DNA of 12,969 bases. Origin: JAOTYV01 sp041557595. Its GTDB lineage: Bacteria; Pseudomonadota; Alphaproteobacteria; UBA8366. Below are positions 5,350 through 12,920 of this stretch, in pieces. Each line of letters starts with the position of its first letter. Position 1 is the first letter of the stretch. A program made the position numbers and the translations under genes. The notes beneath the pieces were generated by a model, which saw only the letters and a list, made by a program, of their open reading frames with translations, did no database searches and had not been told where the DNA came from. The stretch is from the NCBI GenBank assembly GCA_041557595.1, contig JBFFGE010000141.1:1-12969 (forward strand). The letters are read 5' to 3'.

Positions 5350-6306
5350 CTATACGCGGATCGTGGGGGGCCGGTTGGCTGGATCCAATGCATGGACGGT
5401 CGAGGCGCCGGCTTCGTTGAAGAGGCGATACATGCCGCGGCCGGAGGCCTTGGCCTTGTATAACGCCTGGTCGGCGCAGTTCATCAGCATCATGGGTTGC
5501 CGGCCGTCGACGGGAAAGACTGCCAAGCCAACGCTCGCAGACAGCGATAGAGGCGTTCCGTGATTGTCGAACTTTTCCTCGAACGCGCCGGCCAGCTTTG
5601 CTCCGATTTCCGTCGCGCCCGCGGCGGACGTAACATGCGGCGCGATGACCGCGAATTCGTCGCCGCCGATGCGGGCGACGAAATCGGTTTCCCGCACTAG
5701 ATCCTTCAGGCGTTTGCCGGCGGCGCGCAGGATTTCATCGCCGATCGTGTGGCCGTACCGCTCGTTGAGATGCTTGAAATCATCGAGATTTATCAAGGCG
5801 AGCACCAGCAATCGGCCGGTGCGATTGGATTGTGCGATGGCGCTGCAGATTTCTTTTTCGAAAAGCGTCCGATTGGGTAACCGCGTCAGGCCGTCGTAGT
5901 GGCCGAGGTCGCGCAGTTTCGTCAAATATGTTTGGCGGGCCATTGCATGGCGAAAAGTGTGCTCCAGAATTCCGTCGCCGATTTGTTCTTCCGTGACGCA
6001 TTCGGCGGCGCCGGTGCTGAGGACGCGCAAGATCAACTCGCGCTGATACTCGGGGATGACGAAAATGACCGCCGCCGTCGAATTGTGATTGGCGACCATA
6101 TCCAGCAGGACGGATTCGCCGTCTCCGTCCGGCAACCGGTGGAAGAGGAGAACGCAGTCGAACGTGCCGTTGTGGAATGCCGCCATTGCGGATTCCTTGC
6201 TGTCCGCCTCGACGATGGCGGTAGAGAGATCGGACCCAAGGATAATTTTCCGAATTTCGGTGCGCTGATTGTGCTCCGGCACCACTAAAAGTACACGAAC
6301 AGTCAT
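5350..6306 (-). CDS. Diguanylate cyclase with degenerate receiver domain (REC-GGDEF)
   Basis: The product is 318 residues from ATG 6306, chosen because GGGG (6318-6315) lies 8 nt upstream; in-frame ATGs at 6312 and 6351 have worse ribosome sites. Residues 1-120 have the receiver fold (VRVLLVV, then DCVLLFHRLPDGDGE, then AAVIFVIPEY), but the phospho-acceptor Asp is Phe55, the N-terminal acidic pair is replaced by V-P-E, and the late Lys is missing. Residues about 132-300 form a GGDEF domain with DGLTRLPNR, NLDDFKHLNERYGH, the active site GGDEF (214-218) and the RxxD inhibitory site RETD (205-208) exactly five residues upstream. It should therefore make c-di-GMP from two GTP and be product-inhibited, with input other than classical phosphorylation. 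A -10-like TATAAT lies at 6415-6410, with a weak -35. It stands alone between a convergent anti-sigma gene and the end of the catabolic operon. Confidence 0.93.
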   Translation of the reverse strand: MTVRVLLVVPEHNQRTEIRKIILGSDLSTAIVEADSKESAMAAFHNGTFDCVLLFHRLPDGDGESVLLDMVANHNSTAAVIFVIPEYQRELILRVLSTGAAECVTEEQIGDGILEHTFRHAMARQTYLTKLRDLGHYDGLTRLPNRTLFEKEICSAIAQSNRTGRLLVLALINLDDFKHLNERYGHTIGDEILRAAGKRLKDLVRETDFVARIGGDEFAVIAPHVTSAAGATEIGAKLAGAFEEKFDNHGTPLSLSASVGLAVFPVDGRQPMMLMNCADQALYKAKASGRGMYRLFNEAGASTVHALDPANRPPTIRV

Positions 6307-6458
6307 CGCCATATCCCCAAACCGCGGCCGGAAAACCGCGACGCCACCCATTGTGCGCCCTGACCGCGACCAACCGCCAGTGTTGGGTCTAGCGTTGAAT
6401 AAAAGGTTAATTATAGGTTGTATTTGTTATGATTCTAGGGCTTGGCCGGTGGCTGGCC

Positions 6459-7439
6459 TCAGGAAAGGCTGAATAGCCGGGACGCCGTCGCGCCGAGAAT
6501 GAGCTGTTTGTCGGCGTCGGAAAGATCGGCATTCCGGACCACCTGGGTCGGTGCCGGATCGCCGATCGGGAACGGGTAGTCGGAACCGAGCATGATCCGG
6601 TCGGCGCCGAATTTTTCGCACATGAAGCGCAAGGCGTCGGGCTTAAACACGATGCTGTCGAAATAGCATCGGCGCAGTCCTTCTTCCGGATCGGCGTACT
6701 GGCCGGGATGGGCATTGAAGTTGCGGACCAGGCGCCCGATCACGAAGGGCAGGCTGCCGCCGCCGGTGCTCAGAACCACCTTCGCCCCGCTGTACTTGAC
6801 GAAATGACCGGAAAACAGCAGGCGGGCGCAGGCGGTGGTCATGTCGTTGAGTCGGGCGACCGCGTTCACCATATCGTATTCGAGAACGCGCTTGTCCAGC
6901 GTGTCGAAAACCGGGTGAATGATGATGATCGCGCCGCGGTCCGACGCCATTTCCCAGAACAGATCGAGGTCCGGATCGTCGAGATTGCCGCCTTCGCCCT
7001 TCGGTTGGGCGGCGATCATGGTGCCGGGCATGCCCGCATCCAGCGCTTCGCGCAGCACTTCCGCGGCCAGTGTCCCGTCCTGCATGGGCACGCTGGCAAG
7101 CGGCGTCAAACCGGGCTGGCTCTCGGTCGCGCGCAGGAGGTGCTCGTTGATCATTCGGCTCCAGGCGGCGCCTTCGTCCGCGGGGATCTCGTAACCGAAC
7201 ATATCGAGCCATCCGCCGCAGATTTGATGGTCGATGTCGCGTTCGGCCATCCAGCCCAGCCGTTCCTCGGCATCGCGCAGCTTGGGCATGACCGGCCGTG
7301 TCGGCGCCCGGCCGGCGAAGGCCAGCTGGTATTTGCCGTCCTGTTGCAGCAATTCGATCGAGGGAAACGCCCCCATCGACGATTGAAGCGCGTCGAACAT
7401 GGGTTGCGGCGCGTAGTGGGCATGAATGTCGATAATCAT
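6459..7439 (-). CDS. Amidohydrolase family protein, ACMSD-like (amidohydrolase_2)
   Basis: The 326-residue protein has the length and metal motifs of the ACMSD / resorcylate decarboxylase branch of the amidohydrolase superfamily (COG2159), whose members remove CO2 without oxidation or hydrolyse C-C bonds using one metal ion. Visible ligands are H6 and H8 in DIHAHY, H175 in IIIIHPVF and D287 in LGSDYPF. The family motif H-G-G-G-x-x-P, whose His is catalytic in ACMSD, reads STGGGSLPF here with Thr225 in its place. The start overlaps the stop of the molybdopterin subunit (ATGA, 7439-7436), so it is the last gene of the Mo hydroxylase operon and translationally coupled. A cytoplasmic enzyme acting on the hydroxylated product is the natural guess; picolinate degradation uses a comparable pair (Mo hydroxylase and PicC decarboxylase). 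Whether it is a decarboxylase or a hydrolase is open. Confidence 0.88.
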   Translation of the reverse strand: MIIDIHAHYAPQPMFDALQSSMGAFPSIELLQQDGKYQLAFAGRAPTRPVMPKLRDAEERLGWMAERDIDHQICGGWLDMFGYEIPADEGAAWSRMINEHLLRATESQPGLTPLASVPMQDGTLAAEVLREALDAGMPGTMIAAQPKGEGGNLDDPDLDLFWEMASDRGAIIIIHPVFDTLDKRVLEYDMVNAVARLNDMTTACARLLFSGHFVKYSGAKVVLSTGGGSLPFVIGRLVRNFNAHPGQYADPEEGLRRCYFDSIVFKPDALRFMCEKFGADRIMLGSDYPFPIGDPAPTQVVRNADLSDADKQLILGATASRLFSLS

Positions 7440-9826
7440 ATGTGATCTTTCAGCATTTCGCTCAGCATGCCGAGCTTGACGGGGAGCGTGTTCGCCTCGA
7501 GGCCCAGGGGCAGGAGCGCGTCGTTGACCGCGCTGGCAATAGCGGCGGCGGATCCCATGTAACCGGCCTCGCCCGCGCCCTTCTGGCCGAGCGCGGTGAG
7601 CGGTGACGGTGTGCAGTGTTCGGCCATCTTGATCTCGGGAATTTCATGCGCCGATGGCAGCAGATAGTCCATGAAGGTGCCGGTCAGATGCTGGCCGGCG
7701 GAATCGTATTCGAATTTCTCGTAGAGCGCCGCCCCGATGCCGTGCGCGATGCCGCCCAGCAACATGCCCTTGACGATGGCCGGGCTGATCACGGTGCCGC
7801 AATCATGGGCGATTGCGTAATCGTGGATCCGCACCTTGCCCGTGCCGCGGTCGATTTCGATCAGCGGAATATGCGCCTCGAACGAAAAACACGGATACAT
7901 CTGCACCCGCCCGTCTTCGGCCGGCATCGTGCCGCCGTTCGGGACCTGCAGCGTATGGCTCGCCTGCAATCCCGGTTCCATGCCGGGCGGCATGAGATGG
8001 TATTGACGATGGCAGATGCGAACCAGCGCCTGCCAGTCGAGGCCGGTCGATGGGTCGTCGGCGACATGAACGGATTTGTCCGCATAGACCAGCGCGGAGC
8101 CGGGGGAACCGAGATTATGCGCGGCAATCGCGATCAGCCGGTCGCGGATCGCCTCCGCCGCCCGTTGCGCCGCGCCGCCCAGCATGATCGCCATGCGGCT
8201 CGCGACCGGGCTGTTGCCCGGCAGGCTGGACAGGGAGTCGGAATGGACCACGCGGATTTCCGCCGGATCGATGTGCAGGACTTCGCCGACCACGGTTGCG
8301 GCGAGTGTCTGATGGCCTTGCCCGGCGCTGGACGTGCAGATGAGAACGGTGACGTCGCCCAGCCGGTCCACCTTGACGGTGCAGGATTCCATCCAGGTAG
8401 TGGTGTCGTTGCTCGGATTGAACAAGGGCTCGAACGCCGCATTGCCGCCGCCGGGTTCCAGGCAGGACGCGATGCCGATCCCGGCAAGGCCGCCGCGGTC
8501 GCGAATGGCGTCCCGCCGGGTGATCAGACCCTGGTAGTCGATCAGGTCGGCGACTTTCTGCTGTACGGTGTGGTAGTCGCCGCTGTCGTAGGCGGTGCCG
8601 CTCGGGATGGTGTAGGGGAAATCCTCGGCGCGGATGAAGTTGCGGCGGCGCAGCTCGATCCGGTCGAGATCGAGGAACCGGGCGACCTTGTCGACCGCCG
8701 TTTCGATTGCGAAGTTGGTGGGCGCCTGGCCGAAGCCGCGCACCGCGACCTGGGCGGTCTTGTTGGTGCAGACCGAGATCGCTTCATAGGCGACGCTGCC
8801 GATGCGGTAGGGCCCGACGATCGATCCCACCGGCTTGCCGAGTTGCAAGGGCGCGCGGCCGGGGTAGGCGCCGCAATCGTCCAGCGCGCGAATTTTCATC
8901 GACGTAATCGTGCCGTCGTCGTTGAAGGCGACGTCCATATCGAAGATGCGATCCGGGCCGTGCGCGTCGCCGCCGGACATGTTGTCGAGCCGATCCTCGA
9001 TCAGCCGGATGGGGAACCCCAACTCGCGGGCCAGATAGCCGGCGAGAATCGCGTGTTTCAGGCCGCGCTTGACACCGTAGCTGCCGCCCACGTCGACATC
9101 CTGATGGACCCTGATCCGGTTGCCCGCCAGGCGCAGCGATTCGGCGATCTGGTCGGAATATTTCGGCATCTGGATCGAGGCCCAGACATCGAGCAGCCCG
9201 TCGCCCGGTTGCCATTGGGCGACCACGCCGAAAGTTTCGATCGGAACAGTGGAATTGCGGCCCCATTTTACGCGGAACGACAGGCTGTGATCGGCGGCCG
9301 CGAAATCGTCGTCGACCGCGCCCCAGACGAATTTGCGGTGGAACAGGACGTTGCTGCCATGAGCCGGATGGACAAGGGCGTCCGTTGCGTCGAACGCGAC
9401 TTCCGGATCGACCACCGCGGGCGTTTCGGCGTAGCGCACGTCGACGAGTTCGGCGGCGTCCTCGGCGATGTGGCGGCTATCCGCGACCACCGCGGCGACC
9501 CACTCGCCCGCGTAGCAAACCGCCTCATGGGCCAGCGGATACCAGCGGATATCGGGGGCCGGCACACCATGCTGGATCGGTTCAATCCCGGTCTGCAGTT
9601 GCGCCCCGGTGAGAACGGCATGCACGCCGTCCAGGGCGAGGGCGGCGTCCGCATCGATTGACAGAATACGAGCGCTCGCATGGGGGCTGGCCACCGGCGC
9701 CACATGTCTCATATCGGGCAGGCTGATATCCGCGACAAAACGCCCCTGGCCGGCGATGAAACGCCGGTCTTCCTTGGTCCGTCGCTGGCGGCCCACATAG
9801 CGGTATGGATGATCCGCGCTGGTCAC
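7436..9826 (-). CDS. Molybdenum hydroxylase large subunit (xanthine dehydrogenase / CoxL family)
   Basis: The product is 796 residues from GTG 9826, which overlaps the small-subunit stop (GTGA 9826-9823). The open frame continues upstream to 10201, but that part is the other-frame reading of the small-subunit gene. The subunit binds molybdopterin cytosine dinucleotide and hydroxylates an aldehyde or N-heteroaromatic carbon with water as oxygen source. Motifs include GRQRRTKEDRRFIAGQGRFVADI at the N-terminus, GGSYGVK (247-253), AVRGFGQAPTNFAIE (361-375), AGQGHQT (501-507) and the catalytic KGAGEAG with Glu753. The active-site loop is not AYRCSFR, so it is not a form I CO dehydrogenase. It needs the neighbouring S and M subunits for electron transfer through two [2Fe-2S] clusters to FAD. 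The substrate cannot be deduced. Confidence 0.93.
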   Translation of the reverse strand: MTSADHPYRYVGRQRRTKEDRRFIAGQGRFVADISLPDMRHVAPVASPHASARILSIDADAALALDGVHAVLTGAQLQTGIEPIQHGVPAPDIRWYPLAHEAVCYAGEWVAAVVADSRHIAEDAAELVDVRYAETPAVVDPEVAFDATDALVHPAHGSNVLFHRKFVWGAVDDDFAAADHSLSFRVKWGRNSTVPIETFGVVAQWQPGDGLLDVWASIQMPKYSDQIAESLRLAGNRIRVHQDVDVGGSYGVKRGLKHAILAGYLARELGFPIRLIEDRLDNMSGGDAHGPDRIFDMDVAFNDDGTITSMKIRALDDCGAYPGRAPLQLGKPVGSIVGPYRIGSVAYEAISVCTNKTAQVAVRGFGQAPTNFAIETAVDKVARFLDLDRIELRRRNFIRAEDFPYTIPSGTAYDSGDYHTVQQKVADLIDYQGLITRRDAIRDRGGLAGIGIASCLEPGGGNAAFEPLFNPSNDTTTWMESCTVKVDRLGDVTVLICTSSAGQGHQTLAATVVGEVLHIDPAEIRVVHSDSLSSLPGNSPVASRMAIMLGGAAQRAAEAIRDRLIAIAAHNLGSPGSALVYADKSVHVADDPSTGLDWQALVRICHRQYHLMPPGMEPGLQASHTLQVPNGGTMPAEDGRVQMYPCFSFEAHIPLIEIDRGTGKVRIHDYAIAHDCGTVISPAIVKGMLLGGIAHGIGAALYEKFEYDSAGQHLTGTFMDYLLPSAHEIPEIKMAEHCTPSPLTALGQKGAGEAGYMGSAAAIASAVNDALLPLGLEANTLPVKLGMLSEMLKDHI

Positions 9827-10323
9827 GACGCATTTCCCGGCCGGCTGCGTTGGTTGAGCCGGTCGGCCGCGAGGCGGATCGCTTCGACGATCTGGCCGTA
9901 GCCGGTGCAGCGGCACAGATTGCCGCTGATGGCGTCGCGAATTTCGGAATCGTCCGGATCGTTGTTGCGGCGCAGCAGCGCCTGCGCGGCGATCAGCATG
10001 CCGGGCGTGCAATAGCCGCATTGCAGGGCATGGGTCTCCCAGAAGCAGTCCTGCAGCACGCTGAGGTCGCCCGCCGCGTCGGCGAGGCCTTCGACGGTCG
10101 TGATGTCGTGCCCCTCCGCCTGCACCGCGAAGATTAGGCAGGACCGCACCGGCGCGCCGTCGAACAGTACCGTGCAGGCCCCGCAGATGCCGTGTTCGCA
10201 TCCCATATGCGTGCCGGTGAGGCGCAGCGTATCGCGCAGGAAATCCAGCAGGGTGACCCGAGGCTCGGCAACCCCTTCGCCGGTCTTGCCGTTGACCCGC
10301 AGGCGGATCGTCCGGTCAGCCAT
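9823..10323 (-). CDS. Molybdenum hydroxylase small subunit, two [2Fe-2S] clusters (CoxS family)
   Basis: The product is 166 residues from ATG 10323 (MADRTIRLRVNG), the normal start for this family; the in-frame ATG at 10356 would add 11 residues lying inside the upstream gene. The plant-ferredoxin-type cluster uses C42, C47, C50 (CEHGICGAC) and C62. The second cluster uses C102, C105 (CGYC) and C137, C139 (CRC) in the four-helix domain. It passes electrons from the Mo centre of the large subunit to the FAD subunit. The gene overlaps the medium-subunit stop by 8 nt and the large-subunit start by 4 nt, so the M-S-L order is fully coupled. All eight cysteines are intact. Confidence 0.96.
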   Translation of the reverse strand: MADRTIRLRVNGKTGEGVAEPRVTLLDFLRDTLRLTGTHMGCEHGICGACTVLFDGAPVRSCLIFAVQAEGHDITTVEGLADAAGDLSVLQDCFWETHALQCGYCTPGMLIAAQALLRRNNDPDDSEIRDAISGNLCRCTGYGQIVEAIRLAADRLNQRSRPGNAS

Positions 10324-11203
10324 GGGAACCGTGCCCCGCCACGAGCCCGGCGGCATCGAGGATCGCCCGCTCGATCAGGGTGCGCGCCATGTGACGCCGG
10401 CCGGCGGCGCTGGCGTGCAGATCGGATGGCGGGTCGAGCAGGTCATCGGCCAGCGCGGCCGCCTCGCGCGCGGATTTCCGGTCGACAGCGGTGTCCAGCA
10501 AGGCGGCTTCGACAGTTGTCAGGCGGATCGGCATCGGCGCCGCATTGGCGACGGCAACCGCCGCCCGGCGGCAAATTCCGGCTTGGTCGATCAGCAGTTG
10601 GGCCGCCACCGCGACGACGGCGAAATCGCCGGCCCGCGGGCTGACTTCATGAAAGCCGATGCCGAGCCGGCCGGCCTCGGTCCAGCGCGGGAAGCGGATG
10701 GCGATCAGGCATTCGTCTTCGTCCAATGTGGTCGTCATCGGTGCGGCGAGGAAATCCCGGGCGCTCGATATGCGGGTGCCGCTGCTGCGCGCCAGGGTCA
10801 GTTCCGCCTGCAATGCAGTCGCGACGAGGACGATTTCCGCCGATGGATCCGCATGGGCCAGGCTGCCGCCGACGGTGCCACGGTTCCGCGTCTGGTCATG
10901 GCCGACGAAGGGAAGGGCGGCGGCGAGCAACGGGAGATGTTCCCGGACGATGTCCGACTTTTCGGCATCGGCCTGGCGGGTGCAGGCGCCGATGACGACG
11001 CCGTCGTCTTCCAGCGCGATAGTCTGCAAATCCTGCACGTCGTTGATGTCGACCAACAATGCGGGCCGCACCAGCCGCATCGCCATCATCGGAACCAGCG
11101 ATTGCCCGCCGGCAATGATCTTGGCGTCCGTCGATCCGGCAAGTTGACGCAGGAGATCCGGCAGATCGCGCGGTCGGGTGTAATCGAAGGCGGCTGCCTT
11201 CAT
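10316..11203 (-). CDS. Molybdenum hydroxylase medium (FAD-binding) subunit (CoxM family)
   Basis: The 295-residue protein has the family's usual length. FAD-binding motifs are AGGQSLVPMM (31-40) and TVGGSLAHADPSAE (110-123), the latter after the conserved QTRNRG. The C-terminal part (about 175-285) matches the CO-dehydrogenase flavoprotein C-terminal domain. There is no extra [4Fe-4S] insertion of the type seen in 4-hydroxybenzoyl-CoA reductase. It is the first gene of the operon; GGGGAG lies 9 nt before ATG 11203. It takes electrons from the small subunit and passes them to an external acceptor. It is divergent from the dioxygenase gene, with a 147-bp shared regulatory region. Confidence 0.94.
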   Translation of the reverse strand: MKAAAFDYTRPRDLPDLLRQLAGSTDAKIIAGGQSLVPMMAMRLVRPALLVDINDVQDLQTIALEDDGVVIGACTRQADAEKSDIVREHLPLLAAALPFVGHDQTRNRGTVGGSLAHADPSAEIVLVATALQAELTLARSSGTRISSARDFLAAPMTTTLDEDECLIAIRFPRWTEAGRLGIGFHEVSPRAGDFAVVAVAAQLLIDQAGICRRAAVAVANAAPMPIRLTTVEAALLDTAVDRKSAREAAALADDLLDPPSDLHASAAGRRHMARTLIERAILDAAGLVAGHGSHG

Positions 11204-11253
11204 ACGGATGGGCTCCCCAAGGCGAAAGTATGCGGTGCGGCTCCGCCGCTGGT

Positions 11254-11282
11254 CTGTCGCATTCGTTACCCCTATCTATAAT
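11254..11282 (+). promoter_or_regulatory. Candidate promoter of the dioxygenase gene
   Basis: A perfect TATAAT (11277-11282) follows CTGTCG (11254-11259) at 17 bp. The -35 is a weak match, as expected for an activator-dependent promoter. It lies 69 nt upstream of the dioxygenase ATG. The direct repeat CGTTAC occurs at 11264-11269 and 11294-11299, 30 bp apart on either side of the -10 box, and could bind a regulator. On the other strand TTGTAA (11302-11297), 17 bp, TAGATA (11279-11274) is a possible promoter for the Mo hydroxylase operon. Confidence 0.4.
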
Positions 11283-11350
11283 ATCGATGGAAGCGTTACA
11301 ATTTGGTCGTGCGTTTGCGCATTCTGCGGGGTTGTGCGAGGCCGAAGACG

Positions 11351-12448
11351 ATGGTTGATCCGACGACGATTCAAGAATCGGAAGGGCGGGCGCCGGCGGT
11401 GCCGGGTCAGCCGGTACTCGACCCGGCCTGCTGGACCGCGGACGACATGCGCGTCAGCGGGTCCTATCTGTTTCATCTGACGCCGGCGCATGTGGAGGAG
11501 ATCGCCTCGGCGGTCGCATCGGTGCAGGCGAATGCCGTGCCGATCATGGAGATTTCGTGCGAAACGTTTGCGCTGCCGACCCTGCGGCCGCACCTAGCCG
11601 GGTTGCGCCGCGAAATCCTGGACGGCCGCGGCTTCGCTCAGATACGCGGCTTCCTGGTGGACCGGTTCAATACGGAGCAATGCGCCGTCGCCTTTTGGGG
11701 GCTGTCGACGTATCTGGGCGAGGAGGTGGCGTCGCAAAATGCGAAAGGCCATGTGCTGGGACATATTTGCGATATCGGCCAGACCGTCGCCAATCCGGAT
11801 CAGCGCGGACCGTATTCGCACGACACGATCCCGTTTCATGTCGATTGCTGCGACATCGTCGGCTTGATGTGCCTGCATCCTTCGAAATCCGGCGGCGAAA
11901 GCAGCCTCAGCAGTTCCGTTTCGGTGTACAACGCAGTCGTCGAACGGCGTCCCGATCTGTTGGGTGCATTGCTCGAACCCTACTACCGGGACCGGCGCGG
12001 CGAGATTCCGGCGGACATGCCGCCCTGGTACAAAGTCCCGGTTTTCAATTTTTGCGAGGGTTATCTCAGCACGACCATCGAACCGACCTATATGGGATCC
12101 GCGGATCGTCATGACGGCGTGCCGTCGATGACACCGCAACAGCGCGAGGCCTTGGCCTTCGTGCAGGATCTTGCCGCGGAGATGCGGCTGGACATTGCCT
12201 TCGAGCGCGGCGATATGCAGTTCCTGAACAACCATGTGATCATGCACTCGCGGCGCGCCTTCGAAGATCATCCGGAGCAGGCGCGGCGCCGCCATTTGCT
12301 GCGCATCTGGTTGTTGAACAACGGTTGCCGCCCGCTGTCCGAGGCCTATTTTGCACGCCATGGCGATCCGTCGGCGGTGGGATGGGCCGGCGGAATTGTC
12401 GGGCCGGATACGGTGCTCAACGCGCCATTGGACGCCTTCGAAACATGA
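11351..12448 (+). CDS. TauD/TfdA-family Fe(II)/2-oxoglutarate-dependent dioxygenase
   Basis: The product is 365 residues from ATG 11351, which has GAGG (11338-11341) at 9 nt; the frame is open upstream to 11303 but without a ribosome site. The iron site is FHVDCCD (H163, D165) with the distal His in FLNNHVIMHSRRAFED (most likely H299). The 2-oxoglutarate-binding Arg lies in RRRHLLRIWL (R314, R318), with the same R-x3-R spacing as E. coli TauD. GGESSLSSSVSVYN (181-194) after the HxD motif is also typical. Such enzymes hydroxylate an unactivated carbon, often releasing a leaving group, using O2 and 2-oxoglutarate. Residues 1-90 are longer than in TauD and resemble the N-terminal extension of some TfdA-like members. 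It heads a unit with the next gene and is divergent from the Mo hydroxylase operon, suggesting a shared catabolic role. Substrate unknown. Confidence 0.9.
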   Translation: MVDPTTIQESEGRAPAVPGQPVLDPACWTADDMRVSGSYLFHLTPAHVEEIASAVASVQANAVPIMEISCETFALPTLRPHLAGLRREILDGRGFAQIRGFLVDRFNTEQCAVAFWGLSTYLGEEVASQNAKGHVLGHICDIGQTVANPDQRGPYSHDTIPFHVDCCDIVGLMCLHPSKSGGESSLSSSVSVYNAVVERRPDLLGALLEPYYRDRRGEIPADMPPWYKVPVFNFCEGYLSTTIEPTYMGSADRHDGVPSMTPQQREALAFVQDLAAEMRLDIAFERGDMQFLNNHVIMHSRRAFEDHPEQARRRHLLRIWLLNNGCRPLSEAYFARHGDPSAVGWAGGIVGPDTVLNAPLDAFET

Positions 12449-12484
12449 CCAAACGCATCGGGTGGAACGAGTAGGGATCTCAGC

Positions 12485-12907
12485 ATGCAATTTGTTTGCG
12501 ACGCCGCCGATAAGAAAACCTGGTTCCGTATCGAAACCGAGGTGGAGGCCGAGCAGGAATCCAAATTGATGGATCACGCGGTCAAAAAATATTTCCTGAT
12601 CGAACACGAAAAGGCGGCGGGCACCTATAAGCCGACCTCGTCGATCTATATCGAACAGAATATTGGCCTCAAGGCTCATGTTCAGCGCGAAATGGCGCTG
12701 TTCCTGACGTTGCGGGACGCGCAGGGCGGCGGCCTTGCTACCGCCATGCTGCCGCCCGGCGGCAAGGACGATCCCGAATTTCGCATCGTTATCGTCGGTC
12801 CGAGCAATCGCGATCCCTATCCGGATCACGCGGCGACAATCCGCAGCCTGGGCGCGCATTTCGGGCTTTCGCTCGACCGCGAGCGGTGCTTTCCGTACAG
12901 CCGGTAG
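12485..12907 (+). CDS. Unrecognised 140-residue cytoplasmic protein
   Basis: ATG 12485 is preceded by AGGGA (12472-12476) at 8 nt and lies 36 nt after the dioxygenase stop, so the two are probably one transcription unit. The protein has no signal peptide or membrane helix. It is mixed alpha/beta, with charged residues near the N-terminus (ETEVEAEQESKLMDHAVKKYF), a central EQNIGLKAHVQREMALFLTL and a C-terminal DPEFRIVIVGPSNRDPYPDH. Three isolated features (two Cys, few conserved-looking His) give no catalytic signature. I do not recognise the family. Codon use matches the neighbours, which supports a real gene. Its pairing with the dioxygenase suggests an accessory or substrate-handling role, but this is inference. 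Confidence 0.8.
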   Translation: MQFVCDAADKKTWFRIETEVEAEQESKLMDHAVKKYFLIEHEKAAGTYKPTSSIYIEQNIGLKAHVQREMALFLTLRDAQGGGLATAMLPPGGKDDPEFRIVIVGPSNRDPYPDHAATIRSLGAHFGLSLDRERCFPYSR

Positions 12908-12920
12908 GCCTGCGGCGGAT

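Noticed and set aside
6441..6458. Terminator after the amidohydrolase gene
   Set aside because: Only a 4-bp GGCC/GGCC stem can form and no T tract follows on the - strand.
7616..9661. 681-codon open frame on the + strand
   Set aside because: It lies wholly antisense to the molybdopterin subunit, whose motifs are unmistakable. Long antisense frames are common in GC-rich genes, and its translation shows no recognisable domain.
7436..9826. Carbon monoxide dehydrogenase (CoxL form I)
   Set aside because: The diagnostic AYRCSFR active-site loop is absent; the equivalent position reads AVRGFGQ. The gene order is Cox-like but the enzyme belongs to the broader aldehyde/xanthine oxidase family.
9827..10201. 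N-terminal extension of the large subunit to the ATG at 10201
   Set aside because: The extra 125 residues are Arg-rich and are the other-frame reading of the small-subunit gene. The GTG at 9826 overlaps the small-subunit stop in the usual coupled way.
10100..11281. 393-codon open frame on the + strand
   Set aside because: It is antisense to the FAD and iron-sulfur subunit genes, which have complete motif sets. It has no domain of its own.
11594..12859. 421-codon open frame on the - strand
   Set aside because: It is antisense to the dioxygenase and the 140-residue protein genes and shows no domain; it is a GC-rich shadow frame.
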